Source of the DNA: an uncultured PS1 clade bacterium
GTDB taxonomy: Bacteria > Pseudomonadota > Alphaproteobacteria > MED-G09
Length of the DNA: 64,000 nt
Reading direction: 5' to 3'
Assembly: GCA_902626605.1 (NCBI GenBank)
Contig: CACOFZ010000004.1
Location: forward strand, 1 to 64,000
The notes beneath the pieces are model-generated. The model worked only from the letters and a program-made list of their open reading frames with translations, did not search any database and was not told the origin of the DNA. The translations under genes were made by a program, and so were the position numbers. How positions within the stretch are numbered: the first letter of the stretch is position 1; each line of letters starts with the position of its first letter. Positions 27,994 through 37,744 of the stretch are shown piece after piece.

Positions 27994-28788
27994 ATGCAAG
28001 AATTTAAGAAAGTTACTTTAGAAATAAATGATGATGTAGGTATAATGAGATTGAACGATCCAAGTGCAATGAATGCAGTCTCTGATGAAATGTTAGAAGG
28101 CCTTTGGGATTGTTTAAACGTGATTGAAGAAAAAAACTCAAACATTAAATGTTTAGTTTTTACAGGGGAAGGAAGAGGATTTTGTGCAGGAGCAAATCTA
28201 GCAGCAAGACCTGATAAATCAAATCATGGCAGACAGGATGCCGGCCAAAGATTGGAAACTGGTTATCATCCGATCTTGAGAAGGCTTAAGAATTTAAAGA
28301 TCCCACTAATAACCTCAATTAATGGACCAGCTGCAGGTGCAGGTATGTCACTTGCATTAATGGGTGATATGATTATAGCTGGAAAATCAGCATTTTTTTT
28401 ACAGGCATTTAGAAGAATAGGATTAGTCCCTGATGCTGGATCAACTTGGATTTTACCAAGATTAATTGGGATGGCAAGAGCAAAAGAGCTTGCTGTTTTA
28501 GGCGAGAGATTAAGCGCTGAAAAAGCACTTGAGTGGGGTCTAATTAATAGACTTTATGATGATAGCGAATTACTTGAAGAAACAATAAAACTGGCCAAAG
28601 AGTTATCAAAAGGTCCTATGTCTCTTGGTCTTATTAGAAAAGCTTTTTGGGATAGTTTTGATAATTCATATGAAGAGCAGCTTAACCTAGAGAGAGATCT
28701 TCAGTTTATTGCAGGACAATCTGATGACTTTAAAGAGGGAGTAAAAGCTTTTCTTGAAAAAAGAGATGCAAAATTTATTGGGAATTAA
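27994..28788 (+). CDS. enoyl-CoA hydratase/isomerase family protein (PaaG-like)
   Basis: A 264-residue crotonase-fold enzyme acting on acyl-CoA esters. The oxyanion-hole motifs are FTGEGRGFCAGANLAAR and INGPAAGAGMSLALMGDMIIAG. In the catalytic region FRRIGLVPDAGSTWILPRLIG the aspartate resembles PaaG-type isomerases (2-(1,2-epoxyphenyl)acetyl-CoA isomerase) rather than classical hydratases with two glutamates, but the substrate is uncertain. GGAG stands 6 bases before the ATG. It is alone on its strand; its 3' end overlaps the convergent sufA gene by 14 bp. Confidence 0.88.
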   Translation: MQEFKKVTLEINDDVGIMRLNDPSAMNAVSDEMLEGLWDCLNVIEEKNSNIKCLVFTGEGRGFCAGANLAARPDKSNHGRQDAGQRLETGYHPILRRLKNLKIPLITSINGPAAGAGMSLALMGDMIIAGKSAFFLQAFRRIGLVPDAGSTWILPRLIGMARAKELAVLGERLSAEKALEWGLINRLYDDSELLEETIKLAKELSKGPMSLGLIRKAFWDSFDNSYEEQLNLERDLQFIAGQSDDFKEGVKAFLEKRDAKFIGN

Positions 28789-29170
28789 AAGTACCTTTAT
28801 CATAGTCAACTGGAATATCTGCTTCCACTAAAGTAACGGACTCACCACATCCACATGCATCAGTTTGATTTGGGTTATTAAAAACAAATCCAGAATTAAG
28901 AGCAGATTGTTCATAATCCATCTCAGTTCCTATTAGAAATAGTATTGCTTTAGGATCAATTACAAGCTTAATACCATCAACTTCAATATATTCATCATTA
29001 TCGTTAACTTCATCAACATAATCCATTGTATAAGCCATTCCAGCACAACCAGCATTTTTAACCCCAAGCTTAATTATATTATTTGCCTCAGGAGAGTCTT
29101 TAAGAATAGATTTTAAATGCTCAACTGCACTTGGCGTTAAACTTAATAATTTATTTTCAACATAATTCAT
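28775..29170 (-). CDS. sufA: A-type Fe-S cluster carrier (SufA/ErpA/IscA family)
   Basis: A-type carriers accept assembled Fe-S clusters from the SUF scaffold and pass them to apo-proteins. The three conserved cysteines are visible: KNAGCAGMAYTMDY and DACGCGESVTL near the C-terminus. It is 131 residues, slightly long because of an N-terminal stretch and a few residues after the GCGES motif. It is the last gene of the suf operon, 2 bp after sufT. The name sufA is given by operon position; IscA or ErpA cannot be excluded from sequence alone. Confidence 0.92.
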   Translation of the reverse strand: MNYVENKLLSLTPSAVEHLKSILKDSPEANNIIKLGVKNAGCAGMAYTMDYVDEVNDNDEYIEVDGIKLVIDPKAILFLIGTEMDYEQSALNSGFVFNNPNQTDACGCGESVTLVEADIPVDYDKGTFNSQ

Positions 29171-29172
29171 TT

Positions 29173-29532
29173 TTAATACATATTTAAAGTTAATCTAGCC
29201 TCTTCAGACATCAAACTCATGTCCCAAGGTGGATCAAAAACCATTTCGACATTAACTTTCTCTACTCCGTTAATTTTTTTAATTGCAGACTCAACCCATC
29301 CAGGCATTTCTTCAGCAACTGGACAACCAGGTGCAGTAAGTGTCATTTTAATTTCAACAATTTTATTTTCAATAATATCAACATTATAAATTAATCCCAA
29401 CTCATAAATATCAACAGGTATTTCTGGATCAAATACTGTTTTAAGAGCTTTCACTAAATCATCATTATTTATCAATGATTCATTTGTATTAATTTCATTT
29501 TTTTTTATAATTTCATTATCAATTTTATTCAT
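29173..29532 (-). CDS. sufT: SUF system Fe-S assembly protein SufT (MIP18/DUF59 domain)
   Basis: A 119-residue MIP18-family protein that helps maturation of Fe-S proteins. The domain is seen in VFDPEIPVDIYELGLIYNV, followed by MTLTAPGCPVAEEMPGWVESAI (conserved cysteine in the PGCP motif) and VEMVFDPPWDMSLMSEEA. The N-terminal 25 residues are Asn/Ile-rich and not conserved. It is placed between sufS (27 bp) and sufA (2 bp), the usual alphaproteobacterial order. Confidence 0.92.
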   Translation of the reverse strand: MNKIDNEIIKKNEINTNESLINNDDLVKALKTVFDPEIPVDIYELGLIYNVDIIENKIVEIKMTLTAPGCPVAEEMPGWVESAIKKINGVEKVNVEMVFDPPWDMSLMSEEARLTLNMY

Positions 29533-29559
29533 TTTTAAATTTTATAACTTTGTTTGTAT

Positions 29560-30780
29560 TTAGTCAAAAAATGAAATGGCTTTATCCAAAGAATTTATAA
29601 AAATATCAATATCATTTTTATTTGTATACATTCCTATAGATGCTCTTGCCGTTGATGATAAGTTGAAGAAATCGAGTAAAGGTTGAGTGCAGTGTTGACC
29701 AGCTCTAATCGCTACACCTTCTTTATCAACTATTGTTGCAATATCATGGGGATGAGAACCATCAACAGTAAATGATACCATTGGACTTTTTAAATTTTCC
29801 TTACCATATACTTTTACTCTTGGTAATTTGCTCATTTCATTATGAAAATATTTAGCAATTTTCTCCTCATAATGAAATAAACCTTGTTTCTTTTTTTCGT
29901 TAAAATAATCTATTGCTGCACCCAACCCTACTGCTTGAACAATATTGGGTGTACCAGCTTCAAATTTAGAGGGAGGCTTCGAATAAGTTACCTTATCTTT
30001 AAAAACTTCATTAATCATCTCTCCGCCACCTCTCCATGGATGCATGGTTTCTAAAAGATCATACTTTCCATATAAGACACCTACACCAGTTGGGCCATAT
30101 AATTTATGTCCTGAAAAAACATAATAATCACAGTCTAAGTCCTGAACATCAGTATTCAAATGAGCAATTCCCTGGCATCCATCAACCAAAACTCTTATAT
30201 TTTTATCATGTGCAATACTAATTATCTCTTTTAAAGGTATTTCAGATCCCAAAACATTAGACATTTGGGTTATTGAGATTAGTTTAGTTTTATTTGATAT
30301 AGCCTTTATAAAATCCTTAACTTTGATATTTCCGTTGTCATCACAATTTATCCATTTAATGTTAACACCACACTTTTCTCTCAAAAAATGCCATGGAACA
30401 ATATTTGAATGGTGTTCCATTACTGTCAAAATAATTTCATCTTCTTTTGTAAAAAAATCATGTGATAAGGATTGAGCTACTAAATTAATTGCATCGGTCG
30501 CGCCCATAGTAAAAATTATTTCATTTTCACTATTTGCATTAATAAAATCTTTAACTTTTTTTCTAGATAATTCATATTGATCGGTCGCTAGATTAGACAA
30601 ATAATGAATTCCTCTGTGTACATTAGAATACTCTTCTTCCTGAAATCTTTTCATCGAATTTATAACAGATAATGGTTTTTGAGCACTAGCCGCGCTATCA
30701 AGGTATACTAATTTCTTATTGTTAACTTTCTTTTTTAAAATTGGAAAGTCGTGACGAGTATTTTCTATGTCAAATATCAT
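29560..30780 (-). CDS. sufS: cysteine desulfurase SufS
   Basis: SufS is a group II PLP-dependent cysteine desulfurase that releases sulfur from cysteine for cluster assembly. The PLP lysine is in DYYVFSGHKLYGPTGVGVL near residue 225 and the persulfide cysteine in AIRAGQHCTQPLLDFF near residue 360. The N-terminus YLDSAASAQKP is typical. It is 406 residues. It overlaps sufD by 4 bp (ATGA) and is followed by sufT. No sufE or sufU partner is seen in the window. Confidence 0.96.
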   Translation of the reverse strand: MIFDIENTRHDFPILKKKVNNKKLVYLDSAASAQKPLSVINSMKRFQEEEYSNVHRGIHYLSNLATDQYELSRKKVKDFINANSENEIIFTMGATDAINLVAQSLSHDFFTKEDEIILTVMEHHSNIVPWHFLREKCGVNIKWINCDDNGNIKVKDFIKAISNKTKLISITQMSNVLGSEIPLKEIISIAHDKNIRVLVDGCQGIAHLNTDVQDLDCDYYVFSGHKLYGPTGVGVLYGKYDLLETMHPWRGGGEMINEVFKDKVTYSKPPSKFEAGTPNIVQAVGLGAAIDYFNEKKKQGLFHYEEKIAKYFHNEMSKLPRVKVYGKENLKSPMVSFTVDGSHPHDIATIVDKEGVAIRAGQHCTQPLLDFFNLSSTARASIGMYTNKNDIDIFINSLDKAISFFD

Positions 30781-31910
30781 TTGTACTTCTCAGGTAAAAA
30801 ATTAATTAATGATGAATTTTCTGAAATATACTCATTAATAATTCCCTGTAGGAGAATTTTTTCAGCTTCAACTTTATTCAAACCTCTCGAATTCAAATAG
30901 AAAACTTGCTCTTGGTTGAGAGATCCTATAGTTGTACCATGCTTACAAATAACATCATTATTATATATTTTCATTTCTGGTTTTGCATTCATTGATGCTT
31001 TTTCATCCAATAAAATAGCCCTACAATCTTGATCAGCTCGACTATTTTTTATTTTGTTTTCAACATCAATCAAAGCTTGAAAGGAACATTCTGTTCCCTT
31101 TCCTAAAATTGATCTCATGCCGACATCACTATTACAATTTGAACTTAAATGATTATTATGAACAAGAAAATCATCTTTACAGTCATCATAGGGAATTGAA
31201 ACAGATTTAAATTGAGCAAAAGAATTCTCATCCCTAAAAGAATTAAATATTTGAAATCTAGACTTATTTTTAGGTATTGATAGATTTTCTAGATTTATTT
31301 CAGAATTTTTATCTAAATTACTAAAGAAAGTCTCTGAGTGTATAGAAGAAGATTCATTCAATCTTAAAATTTTTACATTTGAATTTTTTCCAATATTTAT
31401 TTCTGTTATTTGATTAATAAAGCCTAATCCACCCCTATTAAGAAATTGTATTTCTGCATTAACATTATTATCAATGTTTATTAAAATTCTTGGAAAAGAC
31501 ATACCATGACCCTCTGAACGAATATCGATAATAACTGGTTTTTTCAGGTTTTTTTTAATTGTTAAAACTTTAAATAAATTTGAGTACGAAAGGTTTAAAT
31601 TAACAATGCCTTCATCTTTTAAATAATTTAAAGGCTGCAAATATTGATCTTCATTCTTTTTAAAATAATCAATTTCATTAATTTCGAATTTGTCTAATTT
31701 ATTTTTTTTAATCTTTATAGAAGTTTTACATAAAGAAAATTCAATATTTCTAATATCATTTTTTAAATCGTTATATTTCCATCTTTCAAACTTCTTGGAA
31801 GGAATCCCAATATTCTTTAAATTTAAAAAAGCTTTTTCTCTTAATTGAGTTAAAGACGATAAATTATCAAAAGATTTATCAAAATTTTTTATATTAAGGA
31901 AATTAGGCAT
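30777..31910 (-). CDS. sufD: Fe-S cluster assembly protein SufD
   Basis: SufD forms the SufBC2D scaffold with SufB and the ATPase SufC. The C-terminal core matches the SufBD fold: GKGTECSFQALIDVENKIKNSRADQDCRAILLDEKASMNAKPEMKIYNNDVICKHGTTIG. The ORF track begins at 32003, inside sufC. I place the start at ATG 31910 (377 aa, MPNFLNIKNF), because the first 31 track residues only read sufC in another frame. The remaining overlap with sufC is 8 bp. As usual, SufD diverges in its N-terminal half. Confidence 0.94.
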   Translation of the reverse strand: MPNFLNIKNFDKSFDNLSSLTQLREKAFLNLKNIGIPSKKFERWKYNDLKNDIRNIEFSLCKTSIKIKKNKLDKFEINEIDYFKKNEDQYLQPLNYLKDEGIVNLNLSYSNLFKVLTIKKNLKKPVIIDIRSEGHGMSFPRILINIDNNVNAEIQFLNRGGLGFINQITEINIGKNSNVKILRLNESSSIHSETFFSNLDKNSEINLENLSIPKNKSRFQIFNSFRDENSFAQFKSVSIPYDDCKDDFLVHNNHLSSNCNSDVGMRSILGKGTECSFQALIDVENKIKNSRADQDCRAILLDEKASMNAKPEMKIYNNDVICKHGTTIGSLNQEQVFYLNSRGLNKVEAEKILLQGIINEYISENSSLINFLPEKYK

Positions 31911-32655
31911 TATTAAATCTTTCATAGCCATTTTTATCAATTTCTTCAGCAAGCTCTGGTCCACCAGATTCAATAATTGATCCATTAATAAAAACATGGA
32001 CAATATCAGGTTGTATTCTCTCTAATAGTCTTTGATAATGGGTGATAATAAGCATGCTATTTTTTTTACTTCTAGTAGAATTAACTGCATCAGCCACTAT
32101 TTTAAATGCATCAACATCTAGGCCAGAGTCTGTTTCATCTAATATTGCAAGTGAAGGTTCCAACATCATTAATTGAAGAGCTTCATTTCTCTTTTTTTCA
32201 CCACCTGAAAATCCAACATTAAGTTGACGCTTTAAATTTTCATCCGAGATGCCCAATAATTTAGACTTTTCCTTGATTAACTTTAAAAAATCACCAGGTT
32301 TTATCGGATCTAGGCCATTATACTGCCTGTTGCTTTCTAAGGCAGTTTTAATAAAATTTATATTTGTTACACCAGGAATTTCAACTGGATATTGGAAAGC
32401 CAAAAAAATTCCTTTATTGGCTCTTTCATCAGGAGAAAATTTTAAAAGATTTTCTCCAGAAAAAGATATTTTTCCATTTGTAATATTATATCCCTCCTTT
32501 CCCGCTAGAACATTTGATAATGTCGATTTTCCGCAACCATTTGGGCCCATAAGAGCATGAACCTCTCCCTTATTAATATTAAGATTAAGATTCTTAATTA
32601 TACATTTGTCCTCTACGGAAATCGATAGATCCTTAATTTTTAGAAAGTTTTTCAT
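31903..32655 (-). CDS. sufC: Fe-S cluster assembly ATPase SufC
   Basis: SufC is a cytosolic ABC-type ATPase that drives conformational change in the SufBD scaffold. Walker A is ALMGPNGCGKSTLSNVLAG, the signature motif is FSGGEKKRNE, and Walker B is SLAILDETDSGLDVDA, followed by the H-loop in IITHYQRLL. It is 250 residues, with no membrane segment. It shares one base with the stop of sufB and overlaps sufD by 8 bp. Confidence 0.97.
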   Translation of the reverse strand: MKNFLKIKDLSISVEDKCIIKNLNLNINKGEVHALMGPNGCGKSTLSNVLAGKEGYNITNGKISFSGENLLKFSPDERANKGIFLAFQYPVEIPGVTNINFIKTALESNRQYNGLDPIKPGDFLKLIKEKSKLLGISDENLKRQLNVGFSGGEKKRNEALQLMMLEPSLAILDETDSGLDVDAFKIVADAVNSTRSKKNSMLIITHYQRLLERIQPDIVHVFINGSIIESGGPELAEEIDKNGYERFNNA

Positions 32656-34103
32656 TAGCCGACGCTTCCTTCAAGACTAACACTCAAGAGTCTTTGAGCT
32701 TCTACAGCAAACTCCATAGGAAGTTTTTGAAGAACATCTTTGCAAAAACCATTAACTATTAGGGATACTGCCTCTTCTTCATTTAAACCCCTTTGTCTGC
32801 AATAAAATAGTTGGTCATCAGAAATTTTTGAGGATGTTGCCTCATGTTCAACTATAGAGTTTATGTTCTTAGATTGAATGTAAGGTATTGTATTTGCTGA
32901 ACAACTATCAGTGAGAAGGAGCGAGTCACATTGAGTAAAATTCCTACTATTTTTTGATTTAGGATGAATTGAAACCAAACCTCTGTATGTATTTGATGAG
33001 TTACCGGTTGAAATACCTTTTGAAATTATTCGGCTTGAGGTATTTTTACCTAAATGTATCATTTTAGTTCCGCTATCAACTTGCTGATAATTATTTGATA
33101 CTGCAATTGAATAAAACTCACCTGATGAATTATCTCCCTTCAAAACACAACTTGGGTATTTCCAAGTAATAGCTGAACCAGTTTCAACTTGTGTCCAAGA
33201 AATTTTGGAATTATTACCTCTGCAATCGCCTCTTTTGGTAACGAAATTGTAAACACCTCCTTTACCGTTTTCATCACCAGGGTACCAATTTTGAACAGTT
33301 GAGTATTTTATCTCTGCCCCTTCTAGAGCAACTAACTCGACAACTGCAGCATGTAATTGATGTTCATCACGCATTGGTGCAGTACATCCTTCAAGGTAAC
33401 TTACATATGAGTCTTTATCGGCAATAACTAGAGTTCTCTCAAATTGACCAGTTCCTGCAGCGTTAATTCGAAAATATGTTGATAATTCCATTGGGCATTT
33501 TACTCCTGGGGGAATGTAAACAAAGCTTCCATCTGAAAAAACTGCTGAATTAAGTGCTGCAAAGTAATTATCTGTTCTTGGTATTACAGTTCCAAGATAT
33601 TTTCTTATCAAATCTGGATATTCTACTACTGCTTCCGAAAACGAACAAAAAATAACACCGTCTTCTTTGAGCTTTTCTTTAAAGGTTGTTCCAACAGAAA
33701 CACTATCAAAGACAGCGTCAACAGCTACACCAGCAAGCCACTCTTGTTCCTTAAGAGGAATACCAAGTTTGTTATACGTCTCAAGTAATTTAGGATCAAC
33801 ATCGTCAAGACTTTCAATTTTTTCGGTTTTCTTCGGAGCTGCGTAATAATAAGAATCCTGATAATCAATGGCTGGATATCTTACACTTGACCAATTAGGC
33901 TCCTTCATAGTAAGCCATTTTTTATAAGCAGCGAGTCTCCATTCTAAAAGCCACTTTGGTTCATTTTTTTTATTCGATATAAACTTAACAATTTCCTCAT
34001 TAAGACCTTTTGGAGCAAAGTCTGAGTCAATTTCAGTTTCAAAGCCATACTCATAAGGGTCTTTAAAATCTTTATCAGTTAATTTCTCTTGGTTATCTGA
34101 CAC
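32655..34103 (-). CDS. sufB: Fe-S cluster assembly protein SufB
   Basis: SufB is the scaffold subunit on which new Fe-S clusters are built. It has the family sequence [18 protein letters not shown] near residue 60, the cysteine in [37 protein letters not shown], and the beta-helix C-terminus with [16 protein letters not shown] and [11 protein letters not shown]. It is full length at 482 residues. It overlaps the 3' end of the upstream cysteine desulfurase gene by 11 bp. Confidence 0.97.
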   Translation of the reverse strand: MSDNQEKLTDKDFKDPYEYGFETEIDSDFAPKGLNEEIVKFISNKKNEPKWLLEWRLAAYKKWLTMKEPNWSSVRYPAIDYQDSYYYAAPKKTEKIESLDDVDPKLLETYNKLGIPLKEQEWLAGVAVDAVFDSVSVGTTFKEKLKEDGVIFCSFSEAVVEYPDLIRKYLGTVIPRTDNYFAALNSAVFSDGSFVYIPPGVKCPMELSTYFRINAAGTGQFERTLVIADKDSYVSYLEGCTAPMRDEHQLHAAVVELVALEGAEIKYSTVQNWYPGDENGKGGVYNFVTKRGDCRGNNSKISWTQVETGSAITWKYPSCVLKGDNSSGEFYSIAVSNNYQQVDSGTKMIHLGKNTSSRIISKGISTGNSSNTYRGLVSIHPKSKNSRNFTQCDSLLLTDSCSANTIPYIQSKNINSIVEHEATSSKISDDQLFYCRQRGLNEEEAVSLIVNGFCKDVLQKLPMEFAVEAQRLLSVSLEGSVG

Positions 34104-35217
34104 TTTTTACTCCAATATAGTTTTCTTTAAAAATATCTTCAAAAAAATTCAAAAGATTAGTTATGTGACTTTTTCTTGTTGCCCATCCAAGGCTAATTCT
34201 TATTGCATTGCTGGAAATTTTATCATCTACATTCATTGCTTTTAATACATGACTCTTTTTTACTTTTCCAGAACTACATGCCGATCCTGAACTTACTGAA
34301 TAACCGGCTAAATCTAATTTCATTAACATTGTATCGGCTTTAATATCTGGAAATGCAAAAAGTGATGTATTTGGTAATCTTTTCGAATTACCTCCAAAAA
34401 TAAAACCACCAAAACTCTTAATATTTTTTTCTAAAATATTTATATATTCTTTCAATTTTTGGTTTTCAGCACAAATTTCATCAATTAGTTTCGCACATTC
34501 ACCAAAGGCTGTTATTCCTATTAAATTTTCAGTGCCGCCTCTTAACCCAAACTCTTGACCTCCCCCTAACATTGTAGGAATAATTTTTTTTATATCTTCG
34601 TTTATTATTATTGCACCAGAACCGGCGAAGGCTCCGACCTTATGAGCCGAAAGGGCCATAAAATGAATATTTAACTCATCAAAGTTAATTTTTACTTTTC
34701 CATAGGCTTGAACAGCATCACAAAACAAATAACTCTTATACTTTTTAACGATATCTGAGATTTCTCTAATTGGTTGAATGATACCAGTTTCATTATTTGC
34801 AAACATTACACAAACCAGAGCAGGCCCCTTTTGAAGCATTGATTCCAATTTATCAAGATTAACAATACCATTCTCATCTACTTCAAGGATTTCAATAGTA
34901 GAGTTTGTTTTTTTTGCTGACTCAAAGACCGCTATATGTTCGGTGGAATTTATTATTATTCTTCCGGGATTTTGATTTAAAGCAATATCAATTGCTTCGG
35001 TACCACCACTAGTGAAGATAACATTTTCTGCATTAGTATTTAATGAATTTGCGATATAAACTCTTGAATTTTCAATTAAATCTCTCATAGTTCTTCCTTC
35101 TTCATGTATAGAAGAAGGGTTCCCATAAGATTTATTAATGTTCTCAATAAGATTAAAGGCTTCTCTTCTTATCAAGGATGAAGCATTGTAATCAAAATAT
35201 ATTCTTTCAGTTTCCAT
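34093..35217 (-). CDS. cysteine desulfurase, IscS/NifS type
   Basis: A second PLP cysteine desulfurase, of group I. The PLP lysine is in [18 protein letters not shown] near residue 195 and the mobile-loop cysteine in [20 protein letters not shown] near residue 320. Its NifS-like start [15 protein letters not shown] is typical. I place the start at ATG 35217 (374 aa, [14 protein letters not shown]); the track's start at 35265 lies within iscR and the first 16 residues read iscR in another frame. It sits 4 bp after iscR and before sufB. In many alphaproteobacteria this gene occupies the same place in the suf operon; it may also serve tRNA thiolation. Confidence 0.93.
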   Translation of the reverse strand: METERIYFDYNASSLIRREAFNLIENINKSYGNPSSIHEEGRTMRDLIENSRVYIANSLNTNAENVIFTSGGTEAIDIALNQNPGRIIINSTEHIAVFESAKKTNSTIEILEVDENGIVNLDKLESMLQKGPALVCVMFANNETGIIQPIREISDIVKKYKSYLFCDAVQAYGKVKINFDELNIHFMALSAHKVGAFAGSGAIIINEDIKKIIPTMLGGGQEFGLRGGTENLIGITAFGECAKLIDEICAENQKLKEYINILEKNIKSFGGFIFGGNSKRLPNTSLFAFPDIKADTMLMKLDLAGYSVSSGSACSSGKVKKSHVLKAMNVDDKISSNAIRISLGWATRKSHITNLLNFFEDIFKENYIGVKSVR

Positions 35218-35221
35218 AATC

Positions 35222-35668
35222 TTAATAATCAAACGCTCTTGGTGGAGAAGACCTACCAAGAACATTTCCTTTAATAATATCTCTTAGAGAAATTTGACCT
35301 AAAAATAATTCAATATGCCTACTTAGCTCATCCCATAAGTCATGTGTCATACACCTTCCAGAAACTCCGGTGCAAGATCCTGACTTTGAAACACACCCTT
35401 TTGCCTCCATTTTTCCTTCAACAATGTTAACAATATCTGCAATCATAATTTTTTCTGGACTTGCTGCTAATTTATAGCCACCATTAGGTCCTCTTACACC
35501 AATAATTAATCCTTCTCTTTTAAGCTTAAGTAGTATTTGTTCTAAATAAGTCGATGAGATATTTTGTCTCACAGCGATATCAGATATTTTTACATACCCA
35601 TTATCACCCTCCATAGCTAAATCTGTTAAAGCTAAAACCGCATACCTTCCTTTAGTTGTTAGTTTCAT
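35222..35668 (-). CDS. iscR: Rrf2-family Fe-S transcriptional regulator IscR
   Basis: IscR-type regulators bind a [2Fe-2S] cluster and control Fe-S assembly genes. The Rrf2 winged helix is seen in MKLTTKGRYAVLALTDLA, ISSTYLEQILLKLKREGLI and VRGPNGGYKLA. Three cysteines lie in GCVSKSGSCTGVSGRCMTHDLW, spaced x6 and x6 rather than the x5/x5 of E. coli, with the conserved histidine following. It is 148 residues. As first gene of the suf operon it probably autoregulates; a promoter and a perfect palindrome lie upstream. Confidence 0.93.
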   Translation of the reverse strand: MKLTTKGRYAVLALTDLAMEGDNGYVKISDIAVRQNISSTYLEQILLKLKREGLIIGVRGPNGGYKLAASPEKIMIADIVNIVEGKMEAKGCVSKSGSCTGVSGRCMTHDLWDELSRHIELFLGQISLRDIIKGNVLGRSSPPRAFDY

Positions 35669-35707
35669 CGCTATACCTATTTTTTTTTAAATTCTTATGC
35701 ATCAATC

Positions 35708-35722
35708 CTATCAATGTGATAG
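35708..35722. promoter_or_regulatory. perfect palindrome in the iscR/suf leader, candidate operator
   Basis: CTATCA-ATG-TGATAG is a perfect 6-3-6 palindrome located 40-54 bp before the iscR start and downstream of the candidate -10. Its position suits a repressor site for the suf operon, possibly for IscR itself. It does not match the E. coli IscR consensus sites, so the binding protein is unknown. Confidence 0.45.
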
Positions 35723-35748
35723 AAGACAATTTAAGTAATTTTGAGTTT

Positions 35749-35777
35749 TTAATATATTTTCCGAGTATTTTTGTCAA
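35749..35777 (-). promoter_or_regulatory. sigma-70 promoter for iscR/suf operon
   Basis: Minus strand: consensus TTGACA, 17-base spacer, TATTAA. This is the best sigma-70 match I saw in the window. Transcription would start near 35742, giving a leader of about 75 bases that contains the palindrome. Confidence 0.65.
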
Positions 35778-35838
35778 GAACTAGGAAAAAACTTTAATTT
35801 TATGCAATTATTAGGAAACTAAAAGGGTCAGAAATAAA

Positions 35839-36498
35839 ATGCCAGAAGTAATATACAGCGGACCAGATGGTCGTCTAGAGGGAAGAATACACACAGTTGA
35901 AGGAAGAAGATCACCTGTTGCTCTTATTTTACATCCATTACCTCAATTTGGCGGTAATATGAATAATCCAATTATTTACCATATATATCAAACTTTTCTT
36001 AAAAGAGGTTTTTCGGTTTTAAGATTTAATTTTAGATCGGTTGGAAAAAGTCAAGGAACCTTTGATCAAGGAGTTGGCGAATTATCAGATGCTGCAGCAT
36101 CTTTGGATTGGTTACAATCACAAGTTCCAGATTCAAGAGGTTGCTGGGTTGCTGGATATTCTTTTGGGGCGTGGATAGCTATGCAGTTATTAATGAGAAG
36201 GCCTGAAATAGAGGGTTTTATATCTATTGCACCTCCGGCGAATATGTATGACTTTAATTTTCTTGCACCATGTCCATCATCAGGAATTATAATGCATGGA
36301 CAAGAAGATAAAGTTGTTCCTGAGGAAGATGTTCTAAGGTTGGTTGAAAAGCTTCAAGCACAAAAAAATATCGAGGTTGAGTACGAGAGTATTCCTAAGG
36401 CCAATCATTTTTTTGAAAAGGAACATGATATCCTAGTTAATAAAGTTAACAGTTATCTCGATACACGTTTAGTTAGTTCTGATTTTGATATAGTTTAA
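35839..36498 (+). CDS. alpha/beta hydrolase
   Basis: A 219-residue serine hydrolase. After LILHPLPQFGGNMNNPI (oxyanion region) it has the nucleophile elbow GYSFGAW near residue 105, the acid in MHGQEDKVVPEEDV near 155 and the catalytic histidine in PKANHFFEKEH near 195. It resembles the short COG2945-type dienelactone-hydrolase-like proteins found beside iscR in many alphaproteobacteria. The substrate is unknown. It is divergent from iscR (170-bp shared region) and 15 bp upstream of tyrS. Confidence 0.88.
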   Translation: MPEVIYSGPDGRLEGRIHTVEGRRSPVALILHPLPQFGGNMNNPIIYHIYQTFLKRGFSVLRFNFRSVGKSQGTFDQGVGELSDAAASLDWLQSQVPDSRGCWVAGYSFGAWIAMQLLMRRPEIEGFISIAPPANMYDFNFLAPCPSSGIIMHGQEDKVVPEEDVLRLVEKLQAQKNIEVEYESIPKANHFFEKEHDILVNKVNSYLDTRLVSSDFDIV

Positions 36499-36513
36499 AT
36501 TAAAGGCCATAAT

Positions 36514-37743
36514 ATGTATAAATACAAATCAGAGTTTCTAAAATTTATTAATGAAAGAGGATACCTAAATCAAATTAGTGATCCTGAAAATTTAGATAAT
36601 GCCTTCCGTAATAAATCTGTTACCGCATATATAGGTTTTGATTGTACAGCTCCAAGTTTGCATATTGGATCATTGATACAAATAATGTTATTAAGACATC
36701 TTCAAAATTTTGGACATAATCCAATAATACTTATTGGTGGAGGTACCAGTAAAGTTGGTGATCCTTCATTAAAGGATAAATCAAGATCACTATTATCAGA
36801 GGAAGACATCAATAAAAATCTTCAAGGTATTCAGAAAACTTTCGGTAGATTTATTGATCTCAAAAAAAAAGGAACAAAAATAGTTAATAATAATGACTGG
36901 CTTGGAAAGCTAAATTACATTGATTTCTTAAGAAATGTTGGAAGTAATTTTTCTGTAAATAGAATGCTTTCCTTTGACTCAGTCAAACTTCGCCTAGAGA
37001 GAGAACAACCACTATCATTTCTTGAATTTAATTATATGGTTATGCAAGGTTATGATTTTTATGAATTAAATAAAAGATATGAATGTATTTTACAAATGGG
37101 TGGTTCAGACCAATGGGGAAATATTGTTTGCGGTATTGATTTAGCTAGAAGACTGTCTGGAACAAGTTTATATGGCCTTACAACACCTCTTTTAACTACC
37201 TCATCTGGACAAAAAATGGGTAAAACTGAAAACGGAGCAATTTGGCTTAATTATGAGAAAGATAATAAAGAATTTTCTACTCACCCACGTGATTTTTGGA
37301 ATTATTGGAGAGATAAAACTGAAAATGATCTTATAGGTAAATGGATGAGACTATTTACTGATTTATCATTAGATGAGATCAAAAAATATGAAAGCCTAGA
37401 AGGTGAAGATGTAGAAAAAGCTAAAGAAGTTTTGGCAACCAAAATTACAGAAACTGTTCATGGAAAAGACTCAGACTGGAACAGTAATGAAATATTTTAT
37501 ATTTCCAAAGACTTAATTAATAAAGGTGTTGGATTGTTGAGTTTCCTATCTCCAGAATTTCTAAATCTTACTAAATCAAATAGTGAGTCTAGAAGATTCG
37601 TTAAGTCTCAAGCCATAAAAATTAATGGAAGAATAATATCTGATGAAAAATATATTCTAAATCTATCTGATTTTAATCAAGAGAAGGATATATTGATTTC
37701 TCTCGGTAAAAAGAAAAAAATTATCGTCAGAGTTGAAAAATAA
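36514..37743 (+). CDS. tyrS: tyrosyl-tRNA synthetase
   Basis: Class I synthetase that charges tRNA-Tyr. The HIGH-type motif is APSLHIGSLIQ, the tyrosine-binding region YDFYELNKRYECILQMGGSDQWGNI, and the KMSKS-type loop QKMGKTENGAIWL, where KMGKT is characteristic of TyrRS. The C-terminal S4 domain appears in RRFVKSQAIKINGRIISDEKYIL. It is 409 residues. It follows the hydrolase by 15 bp. Its stop is only one base from the stop of the convergent AsmA-like gene. Confidence 0.97.
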   Translation: MYKYKSEFLKFINERGYLNQISDPENLDNAFRNKSVTAYIGFDCTAPSLHIGSLIQIMLLRHLQNFGHNPIILIGGGTSKVGDPSLKDKSRSLLSEEDINKNLQGIQKTFGRFIDLKKKGTKIVNNNDWLGKLNYIDFLRNVGSNFSVNRMLSFDSVKLRLEREQPLSFLEFNYMVMQGYDFYELNKRYECILQMGGSDQWGNIVCGIDLARRLSGTSLYGLTTPLLTTSSGQKMGKTENGAIWLNYEKDNKEFSTHPRDFWNYWRDKTENDLIGKWMRLFTDLSLDEIKKYESLEGEDVEKAKEVLATKITETVHGKDSDWNSNEIFYISKDLINKGVGLLSFLSPEFLNLTKSNSESRRFVKSQAIKINGRIISDEKYILNLSDFNQEKDILISLGKKKKIIVRVEK

Positions 37744-37744
37744 T

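Noticed and set aside
31903-32003. N-terminal extension of SufD (first 31 track residues)
   Set aside because: It only reads the end of sufC in another frame; ATG 31910 fits operon spacing.
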